From the NCBI RefSeq assembly GCF_032854445.1, contig NC_088295.1, positions 50,023,385 to 50,083,384 of the forward strand: a stretch of DNA of 60,000 bases, given 5' to 3'. The notes under the pieces were generated by a model. That model ran no database searches. It saw nothing but the letters and a program-made list of their open reading frames with translations, and was not told the DNA's origin. The position numbers were made by a program, and so were the translations under genes. This DNA is from Liolophura sinensis (lineage: Eukaryota > Mollusca > Polyplacophora > Chitonida > Chitonidae). Below, piece by piece: positions 34,782 to 46,565 of this stretch; positions within the stretch are counted from its first letter, which is position 1; each line of letters opens with the position of its first letter.

Positions 34782-36873
34782 TGTACTATCTATTGTACAT
34801 TACAAATCACCCGATATGACAGACCTAAGACTTGCAAAAGGCATGTTTAGGACTACAAATGTGCCGACTTAGTTGGTTTATGTTATCTCTTATCTGTTAC
34901 GCCATGGGATGTAATAGATGAAGTCTTTGCTGACATTAATGACAAAGTTTATTTTTGGAATAAATTATTCCTACCATATTGTAACGAATGTATACCAAAC
35001 AAAACTATCACAATTCGCCCTCATGACAAACCCTAGATGACGAGTGATGTTCCTTTTAAACTACGGATCAGAAACAGATGCTTTAAAACATTCAAACGTA
35101 CCAAAACAGAGGAAGACAAATTCCGTTTCTACATTTCTAGACGTGAAGCCAATACTGCTAAACGTAATGCAATACTGCGTTACTCTGCAAATTGAAAACT
35201 TAAATTATCTGACCCTCAACTAGATAAAAAAAAAACTTACTGGTCAGTGATGAAATCTAGGCTTCAGTTAGAACGGTTATGTAATATACCCGCATATAAG
35301 TAACTTCATGCTCAAACATATCAGTAACGATCTTGTAATACCGAACAACTCTGGATTCAAACAAGGGGACTCTACCATATATCAGTTACTGAAGATAGTA
35401 CATAAAATATATCAAAGCCTTGACAACGGAAATGACATGTGTATGGTCTGTCTTGGTGTGAGTAAAGCATTTGATAAAGTTTGGCATGAAGGTCTTCTGT
35501 TTATGTTGGAGCAATTTGGTGTAGGAGATCCATTAGTTTCTTGGCTGAATATCTATCTCACTGATAGAAAAATCAAGGTCTGTATTAATGGTACTGAATC
35601 AGATGCCAAACCTATTTCCAGTGGGCTACCTCAGGGTTCTGCACTGGGTCCATTACTTTACTTAATATTTGTAAATGATGTCTTTACAAACATTGACAGT
35701 GATATTAACATTTTTGCTGACGACACGTCACTATTGGAAGATATCAATAATTTGAGTGACTAATAGGCTACACTAAATCGAGATCTTGATCGTTTGTCAA
35801 AATGGGCAAGTCAATGGGTTGTTAACTTTAACGCTTTTAAAACTGTTTACTTGCTTATATCTTAAAATGTGATCCTTGTCATCCTAATTTGTATTTAAAC
35901 GATGTAAATGTAAAGAGCGTTCGGTCCCATAAACACCTTGGCTTCATTCTGCAATATAATGGTAAGCGGAAGGAACACAATCGAGCTGTAGTGAAGAAAT
36001 CAAACAGGACATTAAGCACTTTCTACAAAGCAAAGAAGACTCTCACTAGAAAATGTCTCGTCACTCTCTTGTTCTGTACGACAATTGTAACCTTAAATTG
36101 GCAAACTCTGTTGAAGGTATCCAAAGACGCGTGGCATTACTCTGTACTGGAGGATTACGTCAGACGTCATACAATAGTTTATTCAATGAACTCAAATGGG
36201 AATCTTTACATAATTGACGTCGATGCCATAGAATTCTACTCTTCCATAAAATTAGAAATAGACTTTCTCCGCCGTATCTAAAAAGGATATTAGACGGCAG
36301 AAATACCACTAATACAAACACATACAACCTTCGAACCAGGGACAATGTTCGACTTTTTAAAACTCCCATTCAATTATTTTCCTCCTCTTTCTTCCCCAAA
36401 ACTGTCAAAGATGGGAACATTTTACAGTGTCATATCCGCAATGCCTCAGTTGGAATAATAAAGCAAATTCTGTTTTTCAAGAAAAATAAAGAACTCACTG
36501 AACTGTACAACATGTTCGATTCCTACCACTCTGTTATTCAATGCCGAATGAGAATGGGATTAGCGCTCTGAATGCCGATTTTTTACAGTACAATTTAAGC
36601 AATGTTCGCACGTGCCCGAATTGTAATCATTTATGTGAAAATGTACTTCATTATTTCTTTGAATGCCCCAAATATGCCACTCAAAGAAAGCATATGCTCG
36701 AACAAATCACATCAACAATATCTCCAGGCGTGAACTACATAGTATTTATTCCTTCGTGTTCAAAATATATTTGTAATATAGTATTATTTGGATGGGATGA
36801 ACTAAAACCTGATGAAAGCAAAATTGTCTTAAAAACTGTGCATAGATTTATTGCAGAATCAAAGAGATTTTAA
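34782..36873 (+). pseudogene. LINE ORF2: reverse transcriptase and C-terminal zinc knuckle
   Basis: Linker (PWDVIDEVFADINDKV), then a jump near 35,300 that loses the start of the RT fingers, then NSGFKQGDSTIYQLLKI, SKAFDKVWHEGLLF, SSGLPQGSALGPLLYLIF and the catalytic FADDTSL. The thumb reads RDLDRLSKWASQW. The C-terminus has CPNCNHLCENVLHYFFECPK, a CCHC knuckle typical of Jockey/CR1/L2 elements. Several stops (for example KP-stop-MTSDVP near 35,036) and frameshifts inactivate it. Confidence 0.88.
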
Positions 36874-37612
36874 ATCGATGGATAGCATTGAAATTTCTTC
36901 TTATATTAAATGATAATGATAAATATTATTTCTGTAAGTAGTCATTATGTCCTTGCATTATAACCTCATTTTATTACATATGGTGTGATTCATTGTAGTG
37001 TAAATACTATTGTTGTTGCATATATTACATACATATGTGTATAGTTTATTCGGTCTATTATCTGTTTGTATCATTTCTTTTTATTTATGTTTGTAACCAA
37101 TTTCTTGTTTTACCCTGTACATACGTTATATCTTGTCGAGGAGACACCCGAGTGGCCACTGGGCTGTGGGGAATCCTCGTTAAACAAATAAAGCATTACA
37201 TTATATTACATGTTGGAAGCGTCAGGATGGTTACAGGCGTCAACAAGTTATGCACGTGACACATGTTCTTGGTGGTGTCGTCCGCATATCCGGGATTACA
37301 TCGAGATATACTGTAAGAAGTCTTGTTAAAATATGCTGTATATTCTTCATAAAACTCTCGGCGATTACGTGTAAGATCTTATTGATATTGTGTTTCCTTC
37401 ATGTCTAAATACTTGTCTTATTGGCATGTCTCAGCTGTTTCGTGAGAAATCTTCTTGTGTGTTTGTGACTGAAAATCAGAACGACGCCCTTAGCCACATG
37501 TTTGTGTAACACAGTGATAGATACGTTGTAGGAAGTCATATAGCGTAATCTTGTCCATTAACTGGCTATCCGTGATTAACTAATGCCGCCACTTAACCAC
37601 GGCTTCAGTTAT

Positions 37613-37798
37613 TTATTTATTTATTTGATTGGGGTTTTACGCCGTACTCAAGAGTATATTTCACTTATACAACGGCGGCCAGCATTATGGTGGGAGGAAA
37701 CCGGGTAGAGCCCGGGGGTTGCCAACAGACCTCCCCACTTACGGCCGGAGAGGAAGCCAGCATGAGCTGGACTTGAACTCACAGCGACCCACAGCTTC
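37613..37798 (-). mobile_element. SINE copy, partial
   Basis: Minus-strand, AAAT tail, body and half of the head (cttgaactcacagcgacc); short internal deletion around the gttgccaacagacc segment. Inserted 400 bp past the LINE end. Confidence 0.88.
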
Positions 37799-38008
37799 AG
37801 ACGACATATAGCAAAGATACCAACATTTACAAGATATGGATTAACGAGAATTATCAATATATAGTTACGAATTTGGTACGACGTGCCATGGTGCGGCTTT
37901 CGACTTCGTTTTCTTTTAGCACGTTTCAACATTCCAAAAGACGTCAAGATTGGTCACGACCAATTACTAAAATCAAGAAATGACACAATTAAACCCACGA
38001 TAACCCTA

Positions 38009-38036
38009 AAATAGACCTCCCCCCCCCCCCCCCCAC
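38009..38036. repeat. Poly-C tract
   Basis: More than 15 consecutive C bases. Confidence 0.9.
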
Positions 38037-38629
38037 CTCACCCCTACCCGGGCAACAAAATATCACATCGGCTTACGTCCTGGTGCACAGGAAAGGGGTT
38101 GCAGAATAGCTAGATCTAAGATCTCTGACGTTCTTCCCAGCTTAGCTTTCAGAAATACAGGTCTGGGCCCAGCTTCACAAAGAAGTTTTACATGTACGAT
38201 AATCGCATATGTTGGACAATGGGTACGGTAATAGAGACGGACAAAATATCGTACGACAAATGTATGATAAAAAATGTGGTACGCGGCTTTGCGAGTCCTG
38301 TACTTTTCCATTCATTGACCATGAGCTCGGTCTTTTCGACACCTGTTTTTGTGACGCACAACGTTGGGAAGCCACAGCAGGAACAGGGTCGAGTTCCAGG
38401 TTAGTCCATGTATCGACTCAGTACGATTAATGTGGAAGCTAAGCTGAGGATATGGCCAGGCGATCTCAGAGCTATACAATAGCCATCGATTTAAATGATT
38501 GTAAACGCCGGCTCACAAATGTATTATTATCAATGATACATCATGTCATTCTCTATACGATATATAGTGCTGCATGTATAATGCTATATACATATAAGAA
38601 TGCGCTCACGAATTGCATGTTGGATAGTT

Positions 38630-38797
38630 TATATATTTATTTATTTATTCATTTATTTATTTATTTGGTGTTTTACGCCGTTCTCAAGAATATTCCACTT
38701 ATACGACGGCCGCCAGCATTATGGTAGGAAGAAACTGGGCAGAGCCAGGAGGAAACATACGACCGTTCGGAAATTGCTGGAAGACCTTCCCACGTAC
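38630..38797 (-). mobile_element. 5'-truncated SINE with 15-bp target duplication
   Basis: Minus-strand, long AAAT tail, body to cttcccacgtacg. Perfect direct repeat gcatgttggatagtt at 38,615-38,629 and 38,798-38,812. The youngest-looking insertion boundaries in the window. Confidence 0.94.
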
Positions 38798-39202
38798 GCA
38801 TGTTGGATAGTTAACATTGATTGTTTGAATAACAATTATACAGGCTATACAGACTGTCATTCATTATACACTTATGATGAATAGTCGCCTATCATTAATA
38901 TTGTTGACGAATTAATTTCAAGAATGCAAAATTACATTTGTTATATATCAAGTCAAAAATAACAATTTTATGTATCTGAGAATTTGTTTCATCATTCTGC
39001 CAAGAACAGTTATATACATTTCGTTATAACATATGTGCTATGCTTCAGCACTAATGGTGGGTGAAAAGGGTATATATAGTCTACTCTATCGCACGCTATA
39101 TTACGTCTTATTTTCTCTATATTCATTTCCTTCCAGGGGTTACTTATTACAAAGTTTCGTCCGTAAATTCAATTTTTCGTTAGTATTTTCCGGAAATAGT
39201 TT

Positions 39203-39320
39203 TGTTTATTTATTTATTTATTTAATGACTGTAAACGCCGGCAGAGCCCGGAGGAAACACACGACCATCTGCAGGTTGCTTGCAGACCTTCCCACGTACA
39301 GCTGAAGAGGAAGCCAGTCT
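39203..39320 (-). mobile_element. SINE fragment
   Basis: AAAT tail, then cggcagagcccggaggaaac and cttcccacgtacagc; the ATTCTTGAG part is deleted. Confidence 0.8.
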
Positions 39321-40039
39321 GTTGTTTACAATAATAACAAAAAGCGACCTTATTACCAGGAAATTGATTTATAATGTAATATAACCGGTCAACGGGTTTA
39401 TACAGGTATCAGAAACAAAACGGAAATTTCATGGCGAGCTATATATATATAGAAATAAATCTTGCAGCATAATGCGGAAAGCAGCTCATTCATCATATAT
39501 AAGAGGATTTGTAACTCTTATAGGCTCATTCAAATTTTTATATAGACATAATTCTATAATTCTGTCCACCGCTGAGCTGCGGAGGTCGTGAAACACTATA
39601 TCAGATCACGGAGGGTAGGGTTCCACGTGGGAACGGAGGTCGCGGTTTTCTTAAAAATCGCTCCCTCTGCAGAATCTCGAAGGTCGCGATCAACAATGGG
39701 CGCTATATATACCGGCACCTATATAGGTTCTCTTCAACAAACTAGGAGAGTGGCGTTAACGTTATTGAAGTAAAGAAAAAGAGGTGGGTGTGATCTAACT
39801 CATACGCTAGTCAAAAATAACGACATACATGCATTTAGTCAGAAATTCAGATACCACTGCATGTGGCCGGGCACCTGTTTGCCCGGTGTAACTTTCACCG
39901 AACCGTCCACGTCATTTGTGAATGCAATTGTTACATGTTACACTTGCATAGGACTTAACGAATGATTATGGCTTGATGCCAGTTTTGCAGCCATTTCGTT
40001 TACTTGGGTACATATCTGTGTTACAACGTCATCATAAGT

Positions 40040-40246
40040 CAGAGTGGCCGAGAGGGTAAGCACGCCAGCACGGCGTAATGACCCAAGAGCCTTCCACCAA
40101 AGCGGTTGCTGTGAGTTCAAGTCCAGCTCATGCTGGCTTTCTCTCCGGCCGTACGTGGGAAGATCTGCCCGGTTTCCTCCCACCATAATACTGGCCGCCG
40201 TCGTATGAGTGAAATGTTCTTGAGTACACCAATCAAATAAACAAAC
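40040..40246 (+). mobile_element. SINE copy with short deletions
   Basis: Head agagtggccgagagggtaag with box B gtgagttcaagtcc, body and end caccaatcaaataaac. The segment between cgtgggaagatctgcc and cggtttcc is shortened. Confidence 0.88.
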
Positions 40247-41170
40247 CATATTTCAGGGTGTCAAATATGGGCGTGTATGTATGTCTTAAGAAGCCCGGGC
40301 ATGCTGCCTTCCCTGGGACCTGCCGCCCGGTTTCCTCCCACAATAATGCTGGCCGCCGTCGTATAGGTGAAAACTTCTTGAATTAGGTGTAAAGCACCAA
40401 TCAGTCAAGAAAATAAATAAAGAAGTTAGATAGTCAGTTTCTAATATCGGCGTGTAAATACAATGTATACAATATACATTGTATATACAATGTTAACACT
40501 GAATGAATAAACGCCATATCGGCAATATATCATCCATGTCTTGGCAACATATGTTAACATCTTCAGAAGCCACGATATCGGCGGGGAATATCGATCTATA
40601 TGTGTTAGCATATTTAAGTCAGGGTGAAATCGGCTTGACTATATGTCAACATCCTCAGAGGCTTATAAATACATGTTCGGAAGTCAAATGACGAAATATC
40701 GTCCTAAATATCAACATCTTCCGAAGTCAGTGTGTCGAATGTTCGTTTGTATGTTAATATGTTCAGAAGAAAGGCTGTCAAATATCGGCCTATACGTTAA
40801 CCTCTTCAGAAATCAAGCTGCCAAAATATCGGCCTGCATATATGTTAGCATGATCTTCAGAAGTAAAAATATCGGCCTGTGTTTTAACATCTTCAGAAGT
40901 CAGAGTGTCAAATATCGGCCTGTGTGTCAACATCTTCAAAAGTCAGGCTGTAAAATATCGGCCTGTGTGTTAGCATGTCCCTAAGAAGTAAGAATTTCGA
41001 ATATCAGCTATTGTTTCTATACTTTTCAAGTCAATTATCAAATATTCTCCAGCGTGTCGAATGTCGGCTTACATGTCAGGTTTTTAAATATCGGCCTGTA
41101 TGTTAACATGTTCAGAAGTCAGAGTGTAGAATATCAGCCAACTTTATATATATACACCTTCAAAAGTGAA
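40246..41170. repeat. Degenerate tandem array, about 43-bp units
   Basis: Some 15 decayed units with caaatatcggcctgtatgtt and aacatcttcagaagtcag. Split by a SINE fragment at about 40,319-40,420. Translations of it are not genes. Confidence 0.85.
40319..40420 (+). mobile_element. SINE 3' fragment
   Basis: cggtttcctcccacaataat, gccgtcgtataggtgaaaac and a caccaatcagtcaagaaaat tail; head missing. Confidence 0.8.
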
Positions 41171-41397
41171 GGTTGTACTATACTGACGAAGTTTCGCACG
41201 TACGGTGGCTCCGGCCAACGTGAAGCCGCGTATTCTCATACATGCATATATCCGCCTGCGTTAGTGGGAGTGGAAAGGTGTACGAAGTTACATTCACTAT
41301 AGTCTTGTTGAACAGAACGCTGGCATATATGGTGGGTAAAGACAGTAGTCTCAATATACAATATACATGTATACATATGCGGTGCACAATGGCTTAC

Positions 41398-41462
41398 CTG
41401 GAGCACTCCTCTTCTTGTGCTTTGGGCACCTTGGAATAGACAAGTCTCTGTAGGCCAGCCAT
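41398..41462 (-). CDS. TRPA1: Candidate remote first coding exon of TRPA1
   Basis: A 65-nt open segment starting MAGLQRLVYSKVPKAQ and ending CTCCAG|gtaagcc. The ATG has G at -3 and G at +4. It ends in phase 2, exactly what the acceptor cttccggcag before 29,346 needs. Joining the two would add about 57 residues before the Met at 29,240. This is inference from phase and splice signals only; a 12-kb intron with a LINE would separate them. It could instead belong to another gene or be noise. Confidence 0.4.
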
Positions 41463-44039
41463 GCCGAGCTGTATACACCTTTGTGATGATCTAACCCCCC
41501 AACTTAACCCACGGTACGTGAGGGTATTACAGCTTTCTGATCCTGTGGGTAAGCCGTGACATAACTTTAGCTCCTTACCGATCGGCTGACCAGTGCATGG
41601 ACGTCTAATCGAACCCACACTGCATACTGTTACATCTAATTCCTGCAATAGCTCTTAAGGCATACACAGTGAGCCAGGCTATAATTTATTAGTTTGTTTG
41701 AGGACTAAGGTTTTAAGGACATAAAACAGCACTCCAAGTCACCGTGGGGGAAAGTCTATTTATGGGTTTATATAAAGAGCGCTAGGTTACGTGTGCGAGG
41801 ATTAACCAATGTATGGAAGCCCATTTTCGCAACCTTGCATTTTGTCTTTTGACTTTTCTCCGTAGTGCTGTTTCAGATGTACTTCAAGTGAGTCTACGGC
41901 TGGAGCGAATAATTTGAAGGTATACATTTGGGAGTGTACTCTGAAAACGTATACTATAGATACGACCTGACATACTCGTACATGTGTCGCTCAAATCGGA
42001 GACAGATCACACCAAAGATTTTTAAAAATATCACTTGTTGCTGTCTCACTTGACGTTCAGCACTGAGAGGTCAGAGCAAGGAAACGTGATTGGTTGTCCC
42101 ATCCCGACTGGGTGGGGAGTCAGTGAGTAATCAATCATAGCGTATGAAAACAGCATCGTTGGCCATATGGGAACTTGTAGGGAAACCAAGCAATGAAAAC
42201 AATTATCATTGATTTACTAGCAGTTACGTTTACAAAAGGGACATTTTGATGTAGCTGGGTCTAAATAATTAAGGACCGCTTTCACCAACGTGCAATAGCT
42301 GCAATTTGTTTCCACGAACTGCAAGTGCGCATGCGCAATATATAACAGCATGTCTTCTCGAGGTACTTGTGCCTTAAATAAAGACGCAATAAAGGGTATG
42401 AAGCCTGTATGCGTTACACGGGCCAGAGAACATTTTTCATTACTATGCCAAGGGTCGGTGGTTTACTCCAGACACAGTTTCTTCCACCTACATAACTGGC
42501 CGCCATCGTAGTTAAAAACTCTCCAGGAAAAGTAACTCAATTTCAGGATGGCCATTTTGACCTAGCATAGTTTTTCAGTTATCAGTGGATGTAGCTTCGG
42601 GTCTCAATATCACGTACAAAGGTATAGGGATGAATGTAAAGGAGAGGCGATAACAGATAGCTTAATGAATCATCACGACATGTTGGCTTATTTTATCTTT
42701 TGAGGGGAATTGTCAGCACCTGTACATCATTTAAGAGTTAATCGTTAGACTATTAAATATTGAACACCTGATGTTTTATATTTACCGTTTATTTAAGAGC
42801 GATGTGACCGTCAACAGAAAGACCATTTGAAACTGTATCTGAAAATATCTTCACTTGTTTCTAGTTATGTTTTTTTCCCCACTGAATTAAAGGCAGTCAA
42901 ATGTTTTGATTTTAAGATGGGATTTATGGATAATATTCGTAATGTGTGTCACACGGATTTTTCTATTTGACCCTGTGTATAAAACAGCCACATATTACAT
43001 TAGTAAAAATCACCTAATTTTATTCAGGCCTGAGTAACAGTTGTGCTGACGTCATACATTATCTTTTTCGTCCATAAAGGCTATACCTTACATTCCATAC
43101 ATTTGCAGACTTCATTTAATTCATTGAAAAATATATAAAAAAAACATAAAAATAAAAAAATAAAATAATAATAATAATAAATTAAAATATTTCAGACACA
43201 GGTTTTAATGGCCTTTATTTTACTGGTGTTTACTCCATTTTTATATTTCCTTTCCCTTTAATTCCACACACTGGCCTATCCGCTGTTATCATAATAATAA
43301 AATACAAGACAATACCTCCCAGGGCTGTAATAACGCTTAAAAGCTTTCTTGAAACCACCACTGCGTATGCTTTCTATTTGGCCTTTGAGACAAGGCGATA
43401 GTCAAATACAAAGTAATGAACTATATGAATTCCGATAATCTACTAAATATAAACAATAATTCTGCACATATTAGTATACACAACACGTGCCTATGGTAAT
43501 ACATTTCTTTACCCAAAGACAACTAATTAGTCAACAAATATGTAACATTAAACATAGTCTCTCGTTGCTCTGCCGTGTCCCAAGTTAGACTTATTTATGT
43601 CGACGTTTCGACTTCATGAGTTCTTGACTTAATACCTCAATTACTATATCGCTTCCACAGGATTTTGTATATTTTGTTTGACATATAATACAGATCCTTG
43701 CTATTCTTGTCCAGCTGATCCTCTAAAACCTGCAAACTCCTTTCGACGTTTCCAACTGATGCATGCCTCAAATGTATCGTAAAGCCAGTTCACGACCAAG
43801 GAGGAATTTGTGACGCAAGTCTTTTAAAGCGCACTGCAACATAGAACTTGATTATGTGTTTGTCAGGTCTGACTACATTAAGTACAATCTTCGTCGTGAT
43901 CATTATGAAAACAGTATGTATAAATCTAGCACCTGGCATGATGTATAAAACAACATTGCTCCTGGCAAGTCGGCATTTATAAACAGTGTAATGAAGACAA
44001 TCTCACAACATAGACAAACTTATGCATATTATACTATTA
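41463..44039. other. Intergenic, nothing recognised
   Basis: No ORF with domain or splice support. A weak SINE-like fragment near 42,444-42,530 (gtttcttccacctacataac). A-rich simple sequence near 43,135-43,190. Confidence 0.5.
41767..41776 (-). promoter_or_regulatory. Possible TATA element upstream of the candidate first exon
   Basis: TTTATATAAA, palindromic, about 305 bp upstream of the candidate ATG at 41,462 on the minus strand. A CCAAT-like and a G-rich box lie near 42,090-42,120. Speculative. Confidence 0.15.
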
Positions 44040-44403
44040 AGGGTGTCTCCTTGGCAGAGGTAGTTAGCGTGCCAGCGCGGCACAATGACCCAGGTGTTTC
44101 TCATCAATGAGGTCGCAGTGAGTTCAAGTCCATTTCATGCTGGTTTCCTCTCCGGCCATACGTGGAAATGTCTGTCAGTAACCTGCGGAGGTTTTGGGTT
44201 TCCCCAGGGCTCTGCCAGGTTCCCTCCCACTAAAACGCTGGCGACAGTCGTGAAACTGAAATATTCTCGAGTACGGAATATTCTGCGGAGGTTTTGGGTT
44301 TCCCCAGGGCTCTGCCAGGTTCCCTCCCACTAAAACGCTGGCGACAGTCGTGAAACAAATAATCTCGAGTACGGCGTGAAACACCAATTAAATAAATAAA
44401 TAT
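44040..44403 (+). mobile_element. SINE with internal tandem duplication
   Basis: Plus-strand SINE with head, body and caccaattaaataaataaa tail. An approximately 89-bp segment starting tgcggaggttttgggtttcc occurs twice, at about 44,195 and 44,284. Confidence 0.9.
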
Positions 44404-45169
44404 ATACTTTTAAACGTTACATCAGAACGTGCAATTGTTTAACACAAATGTAGAGCAAATAATACTGTGCAGATTAACACTTCTCATGTAAAAAATATTC
44501 ATTTGATCCGCCAGACATCCAGATTTGTAAATTAACACCTGTTCCCATCACCCAGTGGATGCTATATATGATGCCATAACGGGAGACTAAGACTATGCGT
44601 TGCCAATCTGTTTTCTGTCCGGCAACATGCATGGGAAGAATATCGTCTGTTTTGGGGAATAAAACTATGTCTATACAAGGCCAAAAATGGCACAGTGACT
44701 GCATACTGGGGAAAGTTTGCGCGCAAAAAACTCACGGTTAGACATGCCCAGTGATAAACACTATTGCAGTTTGGAAGCGTGCGTCCGGACTCCACGAAGG
44801 CACATCGGCACAATTAACCAAAACCTTTATAACGGACGCATTTTCCCACATGTGACAATCATGCTTTTTAAACAATGAGAAATCAATATGGGTCAAATGT
44901 CTAGAAAAGAAACCCAGTAGATGCATGTGATGTCTAAAATTGCATGTAGAATAGTTGCGTATCCCAAAATGGCAAAGGTCAAAACTACAGAAGTTCTTGG
45001 ACATTTTCAGTGAAGCTGCTGTGGGATAAATAGTTACATGTATTTTCTAGGCGTTAGAATAAGTCAGACCACACGGCTGTGCTATATCTACATGTAGATT
45101 AAGCAAACACGGGAGCTAACGAATTGTTAATACAAGCACCATCCATCAATGTTAAAAAAAAACCTGTTA

Positions 45170-45378
45170 ATTTTAACGGAAAGTCTGTTGTCTGAGTGAT
45201 GATAAAATGTATTCTGTTATTATAACATAATACTGTGTCATATTCAACATAATGCCCTGTTAATCTAATAGGATATTTATGTTGAATGAACAGAGTATGT
45301 TCATATTTAACAAAACAAACTGTCGCAATGGCAGTGTATATTCTAGCATCACTCAGACAACAGACTTTCTGTTAAAAT
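45170..45378. mobile_element. 209-bp MITE-like element with 32-bp terminal inverted repeats
   Basis: Ends 45,170-45,201 and 45,347-45,378 are inverted copies with one mismatch in 32, including gtctgttgtctgagtgatg. The interior is AT-rich and noncoding. No clear target duplication, so the superfamily is unknown. Confidence 0.85.
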
Positions 45379-46439
45379 GAAGATAATTTTTTTGAGTGTA
45401 TAAAGTATCTAAAAGTGTCCTTAACAGTATCTGTATCGATATACATCTTGAACTGGATTTGGATAAACAGCAGTGACATCGGAAATCTCCTTTTTCACTC
45501 CTTAATTCACGTATCCCCCACATAGGACACCTTAATGGCACATTGCTGGAGACAAATACTGTCTCAGAATGATACATTTTTAAAACGTGAATAGCGTTTT
45601 GTAATCCTGAAAATTTTGATATCAGCAGGCTAATTCAATTGACGTCTTATATAAGTAGGCCTTATTATCGCAGTCCTTATTTTTTCCCATGTTGTATGAT
45701 TTTTCTTAGGACCGATATCACTTAGGAAACATCTTTTGAACTTAGTGTTCGCATTTATTACGTAATCTTTATACCTGCTTCGGTGAATGCTCAGTATAAT
45801 TAATTTAATTCTGTTTTTTTTTTCATATTCATGATAAATAGACTTATCTTGTAAAGCACATCAGTATGTATCAACGCTTTCCAACGTTCAGCAGCAGAAG
45901 ATGCAAGGGTTAAATAAGACATGTTCAACAGACGGCAAGATTGGAACTGATGATTTCTGACGAGACAAACCCACATTTAAGCGAAAGAAAAGTTGCAGGG
46001 AGAACTTTATACACTGTCTGAAGATATCCCAAATAAAATTGCTTCCGAGGTCTGTTTTTTCTTCTTCATCTAAGTGTAAATTTTAAACTAATTCACAAAT
46101 TTCTACGCTTTTATGGTCTGAGAAGTTTAATTTGTTTGTCATAACATATATGGTTAAAGTAAAGTGATCCCAATGTTAACTTTTCATTTTTATCAAGAAG
46201 TAAGCGATAAAATCACCTTTCAAAAAGAATGAAGTCAAAACTAGCTTCGCAAAAACAGGACAAGTAAATAATCCGGACAGTTATTGATTTCTAAAATTAG
46301 AATGGTAGAAAATTAAACCTTAGATGCACACAACACGTGGCCACATTTCACAGTCAAGCTCTCAATTTACCAGTAGGCTGTAATGTATGTCTTCGGCGTC
46401 ATGTAATGACAAGCATTTAATCGCAGAACTCGACTTATT

Positions 46440-46565
46440 AGTCAGACTCAAGAATTTCCCACTTTTATAATGGCATTTGGATTTATCGATGGAGGAAACC
46501 AGACTGAACGTAGAAAACCACCTATCTTTGGCAAGTTACCATACGAGAAGAATACCCGTTCCGGT
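46440..46565 (-). mobile_element. Degenerate SINE relative
   Basis: actcaagaatttcccactt, ggaggaaaccagactgaac and ggcaagttaccatac resemble the element at 5,047-5,265. Confidence 0.45.

Larger units (their letters stand above)
32340..37210 (+). mobile_element. Decayed APE-type LINE (CR1/L2/Jockey-like)
   Basis: A non-LTR retrotransposon copy on the strand opposite TRPA1. It has ORF1 remnants (32,467-33,120), a spacer with a TA microsatellite, then ORF2 in pieces: endonuclease (33,949-34,781), linker (34,880-35,280), reverse transcriptase (35,308-35,830) and C-terminus with zinc knuckle (35,889-36,873). The 3' end near 37,210 has aaataaagcattacattata, a short ATTAC-like tail. Stops, frameshifts and one internal deletion make it dead. 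The 5' end is approximate; no target duplication was found. Confidence 0.88.
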
